Shown here one piece after another: positions 45,048 through 55,659 of a DNA stretch of 64,000 bases. Positions within the stretch are counted from its first letter, which is position 1. Each line of letters starts with the position of its first letter. Made by a program: the position numbers and the translations under genes. The notes beneath the pieces are model-generated. The model saw nothing but the letters and a program-made list of their open reading frames with translations, had not been told where the DNA came from and made no database searches. This stretch comes from Actinoplanes regularis. GTDB lineage: Bacteria > Actinomycetota > Actinomycetes > Mycobacteriales > Micromonosporaceae. Where the stretch lies: the NCBI RefSeq assembly GCF_900188005.1, contig NZ_FZNR01000001.1, positions 1,054,001-1,118,000 on the forward strand, in the 5' to 3' direction.

Positions 45048-46844
45048 TCAGTACGCTCCCGACGAGCGCACCACTGCAGTCATCGTCCTCAACAGGATCA
45101 CCAGATCCAAACTGAGCGACCAGTTCTCGACATAGCGCAGGTCCAGCCGGACCGCTTCCTCCCAAGGGAGATCCGACCGTCCGGAGACCTGCCACAGGCC
45201 GGTCATCCCCGGTTTGACGGCCAGCCGACGCCGTACGTCGTCGGCATAGGCGGCGGCCTCCGTCGGCAGCGGTGGCCGGGGACCGACCAGCGACATCTGC
45301 CCGGAGAGCACGTTCAGCAGCTGCGGGAGCTCGTCCAGCGAGAACCGGCGCAACCACCGACCGACCGGGGTGACCCGCGGATCGTCGCGGATCTTGAAGA
45401 GCACACCGTCGTGCTCATTGAGATGCCTCAGCTCGTTCAACCGGGCCTCGGCGTCGACATACATGCTGCGGAACTTGAAAATTCGGAAAATCTGCCCGTC
45501 ACGCCCCACACGTACCTGGCGGAAGAGTACCGGTCCGCGTGACGTGAGCCGTACGCAGAGTGCCACCCCCAGCAGTACCGGCGCGAAGAACGCCAGCAGC
45601 AGGAGCGCCCCCAGACGGTCGACCAACTCCTTCACCAGGCGCGATCCGCCGTGCAGACGGGGATGCTCGACGTGCAGCATGGGCAGCCCGTCGAACGGCC
45701 GGATCGTGGTCCGCGCACCGGCGACGTCCACCAGCGCGCTGGCCACCACCAGGTCCACCTCGTCGCGCTCCAGCCGCCAGGCCAGCCGGCGCACCGCGGC
45801 ACCGTCCAGCTCGGGACAGCTCAGGACCACCACGGTGTCCGCGTCGGCCTGCGCCACCGCCGCGGCCACGTCCTCGAAAGTGCCGTAGACCGGCAGGTCC
45901 ACCTCGAGGCCTCCGGCGCCCGGAGGCAGGCAGGCGCCCACCACCTCAAGGCCGTGATACCTCTCTCGGCGCAGCTGAAGGGTGATCCCGATGACCGACA
46001 ACTCGTGCCCGACCACTATCACCCGGCGCAGGGCCTCGCCCCGGGCCCGGGCCAGATGCAGCCGCTTGCGCAGCACGAACCGCAGCACCAGCACCGAGCC
46101 GATCGCGGACGGCAGGGCGGCCAGGACATAGGCCCGGGCCAGATCCAGATCCAGGGCGTACGACACCAGCGCCACCCCGGCGATCAGCCCGACCCCGCCG
46201 CGGATCACCCGCTGGTACTCGTCCGCGCCGACGAACAGGTAGCGCCGCTCGTACGCCCGCGACATCGCCAGCACCGCCAGCAGAACCACCGGCAGCAGCG
46301 CCGAGACGACGAGATACGCCTGGTTGTACGCGGTCACCTGGTCGCCGAAGCGCAGACCGAAACCGGCCGCACCGCCACCGATCCCCGCCATCAGGTCGGC
46401 CAGCACCAGGGCTCGTACGTACCGGCCCTCCCAGCGTTGCCGCCGCGACATCGCCGCGTGCCGGCCACGCGTCCGGATGAACGGCCGGGTCGCCGGCCAG
46501 GCCGCGGCGGACCGGTTCTGCCGAGGCGACCAGTACCGCTCGACCGCGTGGTTACGAGCCGGATCGACCGGCCAGCGCACCGCGTGCGGCGGGCCGTTCT
46601 CCGCCCGCCGGGTCTCGGCCCCGGCCGGTGCCGGGCTCAGCGGCGCCACCGGACCGGGGATCCGGGCGTTCCGGCCCGAGCAGCGCACCGCCGGGCGCTG
46701 TGGGCCGAGGTTGCCGGGTGGATGGTTGGCAGGACCGGAGCCCACGGGTGGCTCGGTCGGCAGGCTCACCTCCGGCACGACCGGTAGACCCACCGCGGGA
46801 TCGGTCAACGCGTCCGTTCGGTTCTCGGACACGTCCTGCGACAT
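45048..46844 (-). CDS. Polyprenyl-phosphate glycosylphosphotransferase (exopolysaccharide initiating enzyme)
   Basis: Transfers a sugar-1-phosphate onto undecaprenyl phosphate, starting glycan synthesis; 598 aa. A disordered N-terminal tail of about 120 residues precedes four to five membrane helices (ALVLADLMAGIGGGAAGFGL, AYVLAALPSAIGSVLVLRFV). A Rossmann-like linker leads to the catalytic bacterial sugar transferase domain: GPVLFRQVRVGRDGQIFRIF, FKFRSMY, RRFSLDELPQLLNVLSG, LVGPRPPLP and KPGMTGLWQVSGRSD. It lies alone between cysQ and pth, away from the glycan locus at 1-11 kb. Confidence 0.93.
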   Translation of the reverse strand: MSQDVSENRTDALTDPAVGLPVVPEVSLPTEPPVGSGPANHPPGNLGPQRPAVRCSGRNARIPGPVAPLSPAPAGAETRRAENGPPHAVRWPVDPARNHAVERYWSPRQNRSAAAWPATRPFIRTRGRHAAMSRRQRWEGRYVRALVLADLMAGIGGGAAGFGLRFGDQVTAYNQAYLVVSALLPVVLLAVLAMSRAYERRYLFVGADEYQRVIRGGVGLIAGVALVSYALDLDLARAYVLAALPSAIGSVLVLRFVLRKRLHLARARGEALRRVIVVGHELSVIGITLQLRRERYHGLEVVGACLPPGAGGLEVDLPVYGTFEDVAAAVAQADADTVVVLSCPELDGAAVRRLAWRLERDEVDLVVASALVDVAGARTTIRPFDGLPMLHVEHPRLHGGSRLVKELVDRLGALLLLAFFAPVLLGVALCVRLTSRGPVLFRQVRVGRDGQIFRIFKFRSMYVDAEARLNELRHLNEHDGVLFKIRDDPRVTPVGRWLRRFSLDELPQLLNVLSGQMSLVGPRPPLPTEAAAYADDVRRRLAVKPGMTGLWQVSGRSDLPWEEAVRLDLRYVENWSLSLDLVILLRTMTAVVRSSGAY

Positions 46845-46942
46845 CCCACGACCCCCCCGTCACGTCGGCGGCGCACCGAAGGAGGGCGCCTGTGGTGACC
46901 AACGGACGGACGGCGGACCCGTCACGGCGTGACACTTCAGAT

Positions 46943-46970
46943 GAATCGAAACTGTACAGTCAGTCGATTC
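46943..46970. promoter_or_regulatory. Compound palindrome upstream of the glycosylphosphotransferase gene
   Basis: GAATCGA (46943-46949) and TCGATTC (46964-46970) flank the perfect 10-bp palindrome ACTGTACAGT (46951-46960). It lies about 100-125 bp upstream of the ATG at 46844 in the only gap between pth and this gene. On the minus strand TACAGT could also be a -10. Operator or promoter, regulator unknown. Confidence 0.42.
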
Positions 46971-46982
46971 CGGCCCGGACCA

Positions 46983-47588
46983 TCAGATTCCGTGGTATTT
47001 GTTCTGCGCCCACTCGACACCCTCGAGCACGACCGCCTCCACCACGTCGGCCGCCCGGTCCACCAGGAAGTCCAGCTCCTTGCGCTCCGCCGACGCGAAA
47101 TCGGAGAGCACGTAATCCGCCGGATCCTGCCGTCCCGGAGGCCGTCCGATGCCGAAGCGCACCCGCGCGTAGTCCTTGCTGGCCAACGACTTGGACATCG
47201 AGCGCAGGCCGTTGTGGCCACCCTCGCCGCCGCCGCGCTTCACCCGGACCTGGCCGAACGGAACATCCAGCTCATCATGCACCGCGATCACATGAGCCAC
47301 TGGCACTTTGAAGAACTGGGCGAGCGACACCACCGGCGCCCCGGAGAGGTTCATGAACGTCATCGGCTTCACCAGCACGAGCTTCGGCCCACCACCGTGC
47401 TGGCCCGACCGCCCGGCCATCCGGCCCTCAGCCGCCTCCGCCTGCGCCCGCTTCGCCCGGCCCAGCTTCGCCCCCAGCCGGGACGCCAGCAGATCGGCCA
47501 CCATGAAACCCACGTTGTGCCGGTTGCCGGCGTACTCCCGGCCCGGATTACCCAGGCCCACCACCAGCCACGGCGACTCGTCACTCAC
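46983..47588 (-). CDS. pth: Peptidyl-tRNA hydrolase
   Basis: Releases peptides from prematurely dissociated peptidyl-tRNA; 201 aa. Conserved segments: [20 protein letters not shown] (catalytic His), [28 protein letters not shown] and [14 protein letters not shown] 47588 with GGGAG upstream is preferred; a longer frame would run back through the hairpin at 47610-47643. It follows rplY, the usual actinobacterial order. Confidence 0.96.
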   Translation of the reverse strand: MSDESPWLVVGLGNPGREYAGNRHNVGFMVADLLASRLGAKLGRAKRAQAEAAEGRMAGRSGQHGGGPKLVLVKPMTFMNLSGAPVVSLAQFFKVPVAHVIAVHDELDVPFGQVRVKRGGGEGGHNGLRSMSKSLASKDYARVRFGIGRPPGRQDPADYVLSDFASAERKELDFLVDRAADVVEAVVLEGVEWAQNKYHGI

Positions 47589-47609
47589 CCTGAAGCTCCC
47601 TGGATACAC

Positions 47610-47643
47610 ATCAGGGAAAGTGCCGTCCGGCACTTTCCCTGAT
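47610..47643 (-). terminator. Hairpin between rplY and pth
   Basis: A perfect 15-bp stem (47610-47624 with 47629-47643) closes a 4-nt loop 44 bp after the rplY stop (47687). The arm sequence AGGGAAAGTGCC gives A/T-rich parts on both strands. Probably a terminator or attenuator that uncouples pth from rplY. Confidence 0.78.
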
Positions 47644-47686
47644 GACTGGTCTACCGCGTTGCCTTGACGCGCGCGAGCGTCGGAAT

Positions 47687-48292
47687 TTACTCCGCCGCGC
47701 CCTCAGCGGTCTCGCCCTCGCCGGCCTCGGGCTCGTTCGTGGTGCTCTGCGCCGCGGTGATGATCGCGAGCACGACCTCGGCGTCGACCGCGAGCTCGAC
47801 GTTCTTCGGCAGCTTCACGTCACCGGCGGTCACGTGCGAGCCGGCCTCCAGGCCGTCGATCGAAATCTCGAGCTCGGCCGGCAGGTGCAGCGCGTCGGCG
47901 ACCACCGCGACGGTGTTCGACTCGTGCACGATCAGGGTGTTCTTGGCGGCCTCACCCGTCAGGGTCACCGGGACGTCGACCTGAATCTTCTCGCCCTTCT
48001 TCACGATCAGAAGGTCGACGTGGTCGTAGGTGTCCCGGATCGGGTCACGCTGGATCGCCTTCGGCAGCGCCAGGGTGGCGGCCGAGTTGCCGGCGATGTC
48101 GATGGTGAAAATCTGGTTCAGGCCACCATGGCGGATGGCGGCCGCGAACTCACGGGCCGGCAGGGCGATGTGCTGCGGCGCCTCGCCGTGCCCGTACAGC
48201 ACGGCGGGCACCAAGCCAGCCCGGCGCGTGCGGCGGGCACCACCCTTGCCGAACTCGGTACGGGGCTCGGCGCTGATCTTTACCTCGGACAC
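47687..48292 (-). CDS. rplY: 50S ribosomal protein L25/general stress protein Ctc
   Basis: 5S rRNA-binding ribosomal protein in the long CTC form, 201 aa. N-terminal [19 protein letters not shown] is the L25 start; [20 protein letters not shown] and [19 protein letters not shown] follow, with the C-terminal TL5 beta domain. GTG 48292 has AGGAG seven bases upstream. The acidic Ala/Glu C-terminus is typical of actinobacterial Ctc. Confidence 0.96.
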   Translation of the reverse strand: MSEVKISAEPRTEFGKGGARRTRRAGLVPAVLYGHGEAPQHIALPAREFAAAIRHGGLNQIFTIDIAGNSAATLALPKAIQRDPIRDTYDHVDLLIVKKGEKIQVDVPVTLTGEAAKNTLIVHESNTVAVVADALHLPAELEISIDGLEAGSHVTAGDVKLPKNVELAVDAEVVLAIITAAQSTTNEPEAGEGETAEGAAE

Positions 48293-48679
48293 GGGGAAAC
48301 TCCTGAAACTCTTCGATGCGGGCTGCGTCTAAGTCTGCGGCTGCGGCATTCCGGCAGTACTTCGGTGGTGATCAACGACGGCGTTGAAGCCGTCGCCGGC
48401 GCTGCCGGGCAAGGGGGCGCGCTGGGCACAGGCCCGGAGCACCGCGTCGATCACGGAGCCTCGAGCGGACTGCGAACCTCAGCAGACCGCGGGGCACCCT
48501 CGCCGTGGCAACCGTACTAGCTTACCTGCCACGAACGGGTGCGAGTCAGCGGGTCCGGCACGCTCGCGGCGAATACGTTGGAATCACCCGGGGATCGCCA
48601 CACCGGGCACCGGGAAAACACATGCGAGGGCGCCCGCCACCGGCCATAACCGACGACGGACGCCCTCACCCCTCGTGAA
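48293..48679. other. 387-bp gap between prs and rplY
   Basis: No gene is supported. Near 48625-48671 GAGGGCG and CGCCCTC arms form an imperfect stem with a long loop, a weak terminator candidate for prs. The remaining ~300 bp should contain the rplY promoter, but I could not identify one. Confidence 0.4.
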
Positions 48680-49660
48680 TCAGCTCAAACCACCGAAGAG
48701 GGTGGTCACCGACCCGTCGTCGAACACCTCACGGATCGCCCGCGCCAACAACGGCGCGATGGAAAGCACAGTGATCTTGTCCAGCTGCTTCTCCGGCGCC
48801 AGCGGCAACGTGTTCGTCACCACCAGCTCCGAGATCCGGCTGTTCTTCAACCGCTCCGTCGCCGGGTCCGACAGCAGGGCGTGCGTCGAGGCCACGATCA
48901 CGTCCGCCGCGCCCTCGTCGAACAGGATGTCCGCGGCCTTGGCGATCGTGCCACCGGTGTCGATCATGTCGTCGACGATCAGGCAGACCCGGCCCTCGAC
49001 CTCGCCCACCACGCGGTTCGCGACAACCTGGTTCGGCTTCAACGGGTCCCGGGTCTTGTGGATGAACGCCAGCGGGCAACCGCCCAGCCGGTCGGTCCAC
49101 CGCTCCGCCACCCGCACGCGGCCCGAGTCCGGCGCCACCACGGTCATCGGCCGGCCGACGAACTTCTTCTCGACGTACTCCGCCAGGATGTCCATCGCGA
49201 ACAGGTGATCCACCGGGCCGTCGAAGAAGCCCTGGATCTGCGCGGTGTGTAGGTCCACCGTCAGGATGCGGTTCGCACCGGCGGTCTTCAGCAGGTCCGC
49301 CACCAGGCGGGCCGAGATCGGCTCCCGGCCGCGGTGCTTCTTGTCCTGCCGCGCGTACGGGTAGAACGGCAGCACCACGGTGATGCGCTTCGCCGACCCG
49401 CGCTTCAACGCGTCGATCATGATCAGGGTCTCCATGACCCAGCGGTTCACGCCTTCGGTCACCGACTGCACAACGAAGGCGTCCGAGCCTCGCACCGACT
49501 CCTTGAACCGAACGAAGATCTCACCGTTGGCGAACTCGTACGAGTCCGCCGGGGTCGGCGCCACACCGAGCACCTGACCGATCTCCTCAGCCAGTTCCGG
49601 GAAGCCCCGGCCGGTGAAGAGCATCAAACTCTTACGGTTCTCCGCGACGATGCTGCCCAT
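48680..49660 (-). CDS. prs: Ribose-phosphate pyrophosphokinase
   Basis: Makes PRPP from ribose-5-phosphate and ATP; 326 aa, normal length. Key segments: FANGEIFVRFKESVRGSDAF, YARQDKKHRGREPISARLVA (ATP and metal site), NRILTVDLHTAQIQGFFDG and the PRPP loop VCLIVDDMIDTGGTIAKAAD. ATG 49660. It follows glmU on the same strand as in many actinobacteria, and PRPP serves Upp at 12 kb. Confidence 0.97.
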   Translation of the reverse strand: MGSIVAENRKSLMLFTGRGFPELAEEIGQVLGVAPTPADSYEFANGEIFVRFKESVRGSDAFVVQSVTEGVNRWVMETLIMIDALKRGSAKRITVVLPFYPYARQDKKHRGREPISARLVADLLKTAGANRILTVDLHTAQIQGFFDGPVDHLFAMDILAEYVEKKFVGRPMTVVAPDSGRVRVAERWTDRLGGCPLAFIHKTRDPLKPNQVVANRVVGEVEGRVCLIVDDMIDTGGTIAKAADILFDEGAADVIVASTHALLSDPATERLKNSRISELVVTNTLPLAPEKQLDKITVLSIAPLLARAIREVFDDGSVTTLFGGLS

Positions 49661-49771
49661 CGGATCGCTGCTCCCGTTGGATTAGGGGGTGGTTTCCCGT
49701 GAAGTATCCCTGGCGGTCACGTAACCGCCATGTTTCCGAGGCACTACGTGGGATGACTCACCCCCGCTGGA

Positions 49772-51214
49772 TCACTCCTGCTCAGGGGTGATATTCCGGG
49801 CCCGCTCCGCAGCCTCCGCCGACACCGTCCCGGGCCGCTTCATCGCCACCCAGCCCTCGATGTTGCGCTGCTGTGCCCGCGTCACCCCGAGATTGCCCGC
49901 GGGAACATCCTTCACCACCGCCGAGCCCGCCGCGACGTAAGCGCCCGGCCCGATCTCCACCGGCGCGATCAGCACCGAGTCCGACCCGACGAACGCCGCC
50001 TCACCCACCACGGTCCGGCTCTTCCGCACCCCGTCGTAGTTCGCGAAGATCGTGCCGGCGCCGATGTTCGCGTTCGCCCCGACCTCCGCGTCACCCACGT
50101 ACGACAGGTGCGGCACCTTGGCGCCCTCACCCAGCTCGGCGTTCTTCGTCTCCACGAACCCGCCGACCTTCGCCTTCCGCGCCAGCCTGGTGCCCGGGCG
50201 CAGGTACGAGAACGGGCCCACGGAGGCCGCAGGGCCGATCACGGCGCCGATCGCGTGCGTACGCAGAACCGTCGCACCCTCCGCCACCACCGTGTCCACC
50301 AGAGTGGAATCCGGGCCCACCACCGCGCCCCGCGCCACCGACGAGGTGCCGGAGATCTGACAGTTCTGATCAACCACCGCGTCCGGCTCCAGCGTCGCTG
50401 TCACATCGATCCACGTCGTCGCCGGGTCCAGCAGCAGCACACCCGCCCGCATCCAGGCGTCGTTGACCCGGTCCCGCATCAGCACCCGCAGCCGGGACAG
50501 CTCCGCCCGGTCGTTGCAGCCCAGCGTCTCGTACGCGAACTCGGCCACCTCGACCGCCACCGGGTGACCCTGGCCCGCCAGGATCCCGAAGACGTCGGTC
50601 AGGTACTCCTCGCCCTGCGCGTTGTCGGTCGACAGCTTGCCCAGCGCGTCCCGCAGCAGCACCGCGTCGAACGCGTAGATGCCCGAGTTGATCTCACGGA
50701 TCGCCAGCTCCGCCGCGGACGCGTCCTTCGCCTCGACGATGCGCTCCAGGTTCCCCGAGCCGTCCCGGACCACCCGGCCCAGCCCGCCCGGCTGGTCCAC
50801 CTCGGCGCTCAGCACGGTCGCCGCGGCACCGGCGCGCTCGTGCGCCGCCAGCAGTGCCTCCACCGTCTCCGGGCGCAACAGCGGCACATCCCCGCTGAGC
50901 ACCACCACGGTCCCGGTCAGCTCCGGCGCGGCGTCCAGCGCGATCCGCACCGCGTGCCCGGTGCCGTTCTGCTCCGCCTGCAGGACCGGCGTCGCCTCCG
51001 GCGCTGCCCCGGCGAGGAAGGCACCGACCTCATCGGCCTTGTGCCCGACCACGACCAGGGTGCGGTCGGTCTTGATCGCCGCGGAGACGGCCAGCACGTG
51101 ACCGAGCAGGGTGCGCCCCAGCAGGGGCTGCAGAACCTTGGGCGTCGCGGATTTCATCCGCTTCCCCTCACCGGCGGCGAGGACGACGACGGTACGGCTG
51201 GGGACCTGGCTCAC
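49772..51214 (-). CDS. glmU: Bifunctional GlcN-1-P acetyltransferase / GlcNAc-1-P uridyltransferase
   Basis: Makes UDP-GlcNAc for peptidoglycan and the glycan locus; 480 aa. The N-terminal nucleotidyltransferase has VVLAAGEGKRMKSATPKVLQ and VLSGDVPLLRP. The C-terminal left-handed beta-helix acetyltransferase has GPFSYLRPGTRLARKAKVGG, VPHLSYVGDAEVG and IGAGTIFANYDGVRKSRT. GTG 51214 is chosen because GGAG lies six bases upstream. A tRNA-Gln gene lies about 80 bp upstream on the same strand. Confidence 0.96.
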   Translation of the reverse strand: MSQVPSRTVVVLAAGEGKRMKSATPKVLQPLLGRTLLGHVLAVSAAIKTDRTLVVVGHKADEVGAFLAGAAPEATPVLQAEQNGTGHAVRIALDAAPELTGTVVVLSGDVPLLRPETVEALLAAHERAGAAATVLSAEVDQPGGLGRVVRDGSGNLERIVEAKDASAAELAIREINSGIYAFDAVLLRDALGKLSTDNAQGEEYLTDVFGILAGQGHPVAVEVAEFAYETLGCNDRAELSRLRVLMRDRVNDAWMRAGVLLLDPATTWIDVTATLEPDAVVDQNCQISGTSSVARGAVVGPDSTLVDTVVAEGATVLRTHAIGAVIGPAASVGPFSYLRPGTRLARKAKVGGFVETKNAELGEGAKVPHLSYVGDAEVGANANIGAGTIFANYDGVRKSRTVVGEAAFVGSDSVLIAPVEIGPGAYVAAGSAVVKDVPAGNLGVTRAQQRNIEGWVAMKRPGTVSAEAAERARNITPEQE

Positions 51215-51296
51215 GCGCAACTCCAAAGTTGGCAGTAGGCAAATATCGATGGTCGATACGGCCGGCACCGGGCCGGCCGCAGACTCAGATGTAGAG

Positions 51297-51367
51297 CTCC
51301 CGGAGGAGGACTCGAACCCCCATAAACGGCACCAAAAGCCGTGGTCCTGCCATTAGACGATCCGGGA
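51297..51367 (-). tRNA. tRNA-Gln (anticodon TTG)
   Basis: A 71-nt cloverleaf reads on the minus strand: acceptor TCCCGGA/TCCGGGA, D stem GTCT/GGAC with AATGGCA loop, anticodon stem ACGGC/GCCGT with loop TTTTGGT (anticodon TTG, decoding CAA/CAG), and T arm with loop TTCGAGT. Discriminator is G; the CCA end is not encoded. Located upstream of glmU. Confidence 0.95.
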
Positions 51368-51549
51368 TCAATTTCGGACATTCCCTCTCGGTCGTGTCCA
51401 CGGGTCACATGATAGCGAACCGACCTCGATCTTCACTCGTGCGATCCCCGTTCGAGCGGCGGCGAAGTCGATACGTCACGACATCTCCCATGCCGCCTCA
51501 CCGATGCTTCCGGTCCGCCGCCCCGCCCCCGCTCCGCCCGCCTGGCAGG

Positions 51550-52230
51550 ATGACCCGGGTGACCGAGGAGCCCGAGTCCCCGCACCCCCGCCGGGCCCGC
51601 CCCGCCCCCTCCACCCGGGTGCGGATGTCCGCCGCCCAGCGCCGCGAGCAGTTGATCACCATTGGCCGCCAGCTCTTCGCCGAACGGGGCTACGACGGCA
51701 CCAGCGTCGAGGAGGTCGCGGCACGGTCGAAGGTGTCGAAACCGGTGGTCTACGAGCACTTCGGCGGCAAGGAGGGCCTCTACGCGGTCGTCGTGGACCG
51801 GGAGGTGCGCGCGCTGCTGGAGCGGATAACCGCCGCGCTGACCGCCGGTGATCCGCGGGAGTTGCTGGAGCAGGCGGCGCTGGCGCTGCTGGACTACATC
51901 GAGGCGGAGCCGCACGGATTCCAGGTGCTGACCGCACGGCAGGCGCCCGTGCTGGCTCCGGCGGGCACGTTCTCGACCGTGATGAACGACGTGGCGCACC
52001 AGGTGGAACACATCCTGGGCGCCGAGTTCCGGGTCCGGGACCTGGATCCGAAGCTGGCCGAGCTGTATTCGCAGGCGCTGGTGGGGATGGTCGCGCTGGT
52101 GGGTCAGTGGTGGCGGGAGGCGCGGAAGCCGAAGAAGGAGACGGTGGCCGCGCACCTGGTGAATCTGGCCTGGAACGGCCTCTCGCACCTGGAGGCGAGG
52201 CCGGGGTTGATCACCCGGAAAACGCGATGA
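51550..52230 (+). CDS. TetR family transcriptional regulator
   Basis: One-component repressor, 226 aa. An N-terminal HTH is clear: REQLITIGRQLFAERGYDGT, then SVEEVAARSKVSKPVVYEHF and GGKEGLYAVVVDRE. The C-terminal ligand domain resembles the TetR_C branch with QALVGMVALVGQWWREARKP. ATG 51550 is used; GTG 51559 would remove three residues. It stands alone on the plus strand between tRNA-Gln and the DUF4383 gene, facing the latter; the controlled genes are unknown. Confidence 0.92.
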   Translation: MTRVTEEPESPHPRRARPAPSTRVRMSAAQRREQLITIGRQLFAERGYDGTSVEEVAARSKVSKPVVYEHFGGKEGLYAVVVDREVRALLERITAALTAGDPRELLEQAALALLDYIEAEPHGFQVLTARQAPVLAPAGTFSTVMNDVAHQVEHILGAEFRVRDLDPKLAELYSQALVGMVALVGQWWREARKPKKETVAAHLVNLAWNGLSHLEARPGLITRKTR

Positions 52231-52273
52231 CCGCCACGCCTGACAGTGGCGGGGCGGTCATCGACAGCGGGTC

Positions 52274-52735
52274 TCAGGAGGCGCGGCCCTCGCGGACCTG
52301 ACGCGGCGCGCCGGCCTCGGCGGCCGGGGCGACCTTGCTGTACAGCCCGATCGCGATCATCAGCAGGCCGACCAGGTAGGTGACGATCACGGTGGACATG
52401 CTGAAGCCGAAGAAGTTGGCGTCGGTCCGGATCGTGGCCATCGCGAAGCTGCCGACGACCAGCAGCGCCCAGCCGAGGTACTTGTTGACCACGACGTCGA
52501 TGTTGCGGCCGATCGCGGCGCCGAGCAGCATCAGCGCACCGATGACGACCGAGATGATCGACCAGAGCATGTTGCTGCTCTGCCCGAGCACGCGGTCGCC
52601 GGTGTGCCCGGTGAAGCTGTCACCGGCGGTCGTGGCGAAACCGATGATGCCGAAGACCACCAGGTAAGCACCAGCGACAAAACCGGCCAAGCGGTACATA
52701 GGCCGAAGGGGGTGGTTGACCGGAATATGCGCCAT
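52274..52735 (-). CDS. DUF4383 membrane protein
   Basis: A 153-aa integral membrane protein with four helices (LAGFVAGAYLVVFGIIGFAT, MLWSIISVVIGALMLLGAAI, YLGWALLVVGSFAMATI and VIVTYLVGLLMIAIGLYS). The pattern and a N-terminal MAHIPVNHPLRPMYR match DUF4383. ATG 52735 follows GGAGACGG. Function unknown; it is downstream of the ABC-F gene. Confidence 0.85.
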   Translation of the reverse strand: MAHIPVNHPLRPMYRLAGFVAGAYLVVFGIIGFATTAGDSFTGHTGDRVLGQSSNMLWSIISVVIGALMLLGAAIGRNIDVVVNKYLGWALLVVGSFAMATIRTDANFFGFSMSTVIVTYLVGLLMIAIGLYSKVAPAAEAGAPRQVREGRAS

Positions 52736-52814
52736 GCTGTCCGTCTCCAAGGTCAGGTGTTGTCGTCCCGATTCTCGCGTATCCGCGACAAGCGGCGCAG
52801 GTACACCCCCCGGC

Positions 52815-54605
<1,791 letters not shown>

Positions 54606-54613
54606 GATGGGTT

Positions 54614-55561
54614 CTAGATTACCCGCGCTCCGGGCTGCGGTCCGCGTGCGGTGACCGCGGCCCGGCAGACCCCGGCGGCGGTCAGCCCTTCGGCGATCTT
54701 CTCCGCGTGGGCGGCGCCGGAGGCGAGGAAGACACAGGTGGGGCCGGAGCCGGAGACGAGACCGGCCAGGGCACCGGCTTCGGTGCCCGCCTTGAGCACG
54801 TCGGCAAGCTGCGGGCGCAGCGCGAGGGCGGCCGGTTGCAGGTCGTTGCCGAGGGCCGCGCCGAGCACCTCCGGATTGCGCTGACGCAGGGCGGACATCA
54901 GCTGGTCGGCGCTCTCCAGCGCGGGCGGCGGCCAGGAGCCGGCGCGCAGCGTGTCGAGCTCGCGGTAGACGGCCGGGGTGGCGAGGCCGCCGTCGGCGAC
55001 GGCGACCACCCAGTGCCAGGCCGTCGGACGGGCCAGGATCGGGCTGACCGCCTCGCCGTGACCGGTCCCCAGGGCGGTGCCGCCGTAGAGCAGGAACGGC
55101 ACGTCCGAGCCGAGCTGGGCGCCGACCTCGGCGAGCTCGTCGCGGGAGAAGCCGAGGCCCCAGAGCAGGTCGCAGGCGATCAGGGTGGCGGCCGCGTCGG
55201 CGCTGCCGCCCGCGAGACCACCGGCGAGCGGGATCGACTTCTTCAGGTGCAGTCTCGCGTGCGCCGGCACGCGGGCCCGGGCGGCCAGCGCACGGGCGGC
55301 CCGCACGATCAGATTCGTCTCGTCGAGGGCGAGCTGACCGGTGCCCTCCCCCTCCATGGTGAGCGTGAGGGTGTCGCCGTGCCGTGCGGTGATCTCGTCG
55401 AACAGGCTGATCGCGTGATAGACCGTGTTCAGCTCGTGGTAGCCGTCGGGCCGCAGCGGGCCGACTCCGAGGTGCAGATTGATCTTCGCCGGCACGCGAA
55501 CCTTCACCGGGCCGTTGTGCGGACGAGGCTCGTCGTCGTCGGGACCCCACGCCTCGGTCAC
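54614..55561 (-). CDS. ispE: 4-diphosphocytidyl-2-C-methyl-D-erythritol kinase
   Basis: GHMP kinase of the MEP isoprenoid pathway, 315 aa. VRVPAKINLHLGVGPLRPDG and the ATP loop KKSIPLAGGLAGGSADAAA are canonical, with GSGPTCVFLASG near the C-terminus. GTG 55561 forms a GTGA overlap with the stop of the 33-aa ORF at 55558. The first ~20 residues (AWGPDDDEPRPHNG) are a non-conserved tail. Confidence 0.95.
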   Translation of the reverse strand: MTEAWGPDDDEPRPHNGPVKVRVPAKINLHLGVGPLRPDGYHELNTVYHAISLFDEITARHGDTLTLTMEGEGTGQLALDETNLIVRAARALAARARVPAHARLHLKKSIPLAGGLAGGSADAAATLIACDLLWGLGFSRDELAEVGAQLGSDVPFLLYGGTALGTGHGEAVSPILARPTAWHWVVAVADGGLATPAVYRELDTLRAGSWPPPALESADQLMSALRQRNPEVLGAALGNDLQPAALALRPQLADVLKAGTEAGALAGLVSGSGPTCVFLASGAAHAEKIAEGLTAAGVCRAAVTARGPQPGARVI

Positions 55562-55659
55562 GGGGCGAGTTCCCGGATCGGCAGCCGGATCTCGAACGGC
55601 CTCGCCAGGATCACGGAATCAGGGGCCCACGCCGCACGACCGATCGGTTCGGCTGTCAT
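55558..55659 (-). CDS. 33-aa ORF coupled between rsmA and ispE
   Basis: A previously overlooked-length [23 protein letters not shown] followed by 13 residues ending IRELAP. Its ATG lies within the rsmA stop (ATGA 55656-55659) and is preceded by GAGGAGGTGG; its TGA lies within the ispE start (GTGA 55558-55561). No space remains for another function, so it either couples ispE to rsmA or encodes a micropeptide. It is unrelated in sequence to the 26-aa coupling elements. Confidence 0.6.
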   Translation of the reverse strand: MTAEPIGRAAWAPDSVILARPFEIRLPIRELAP

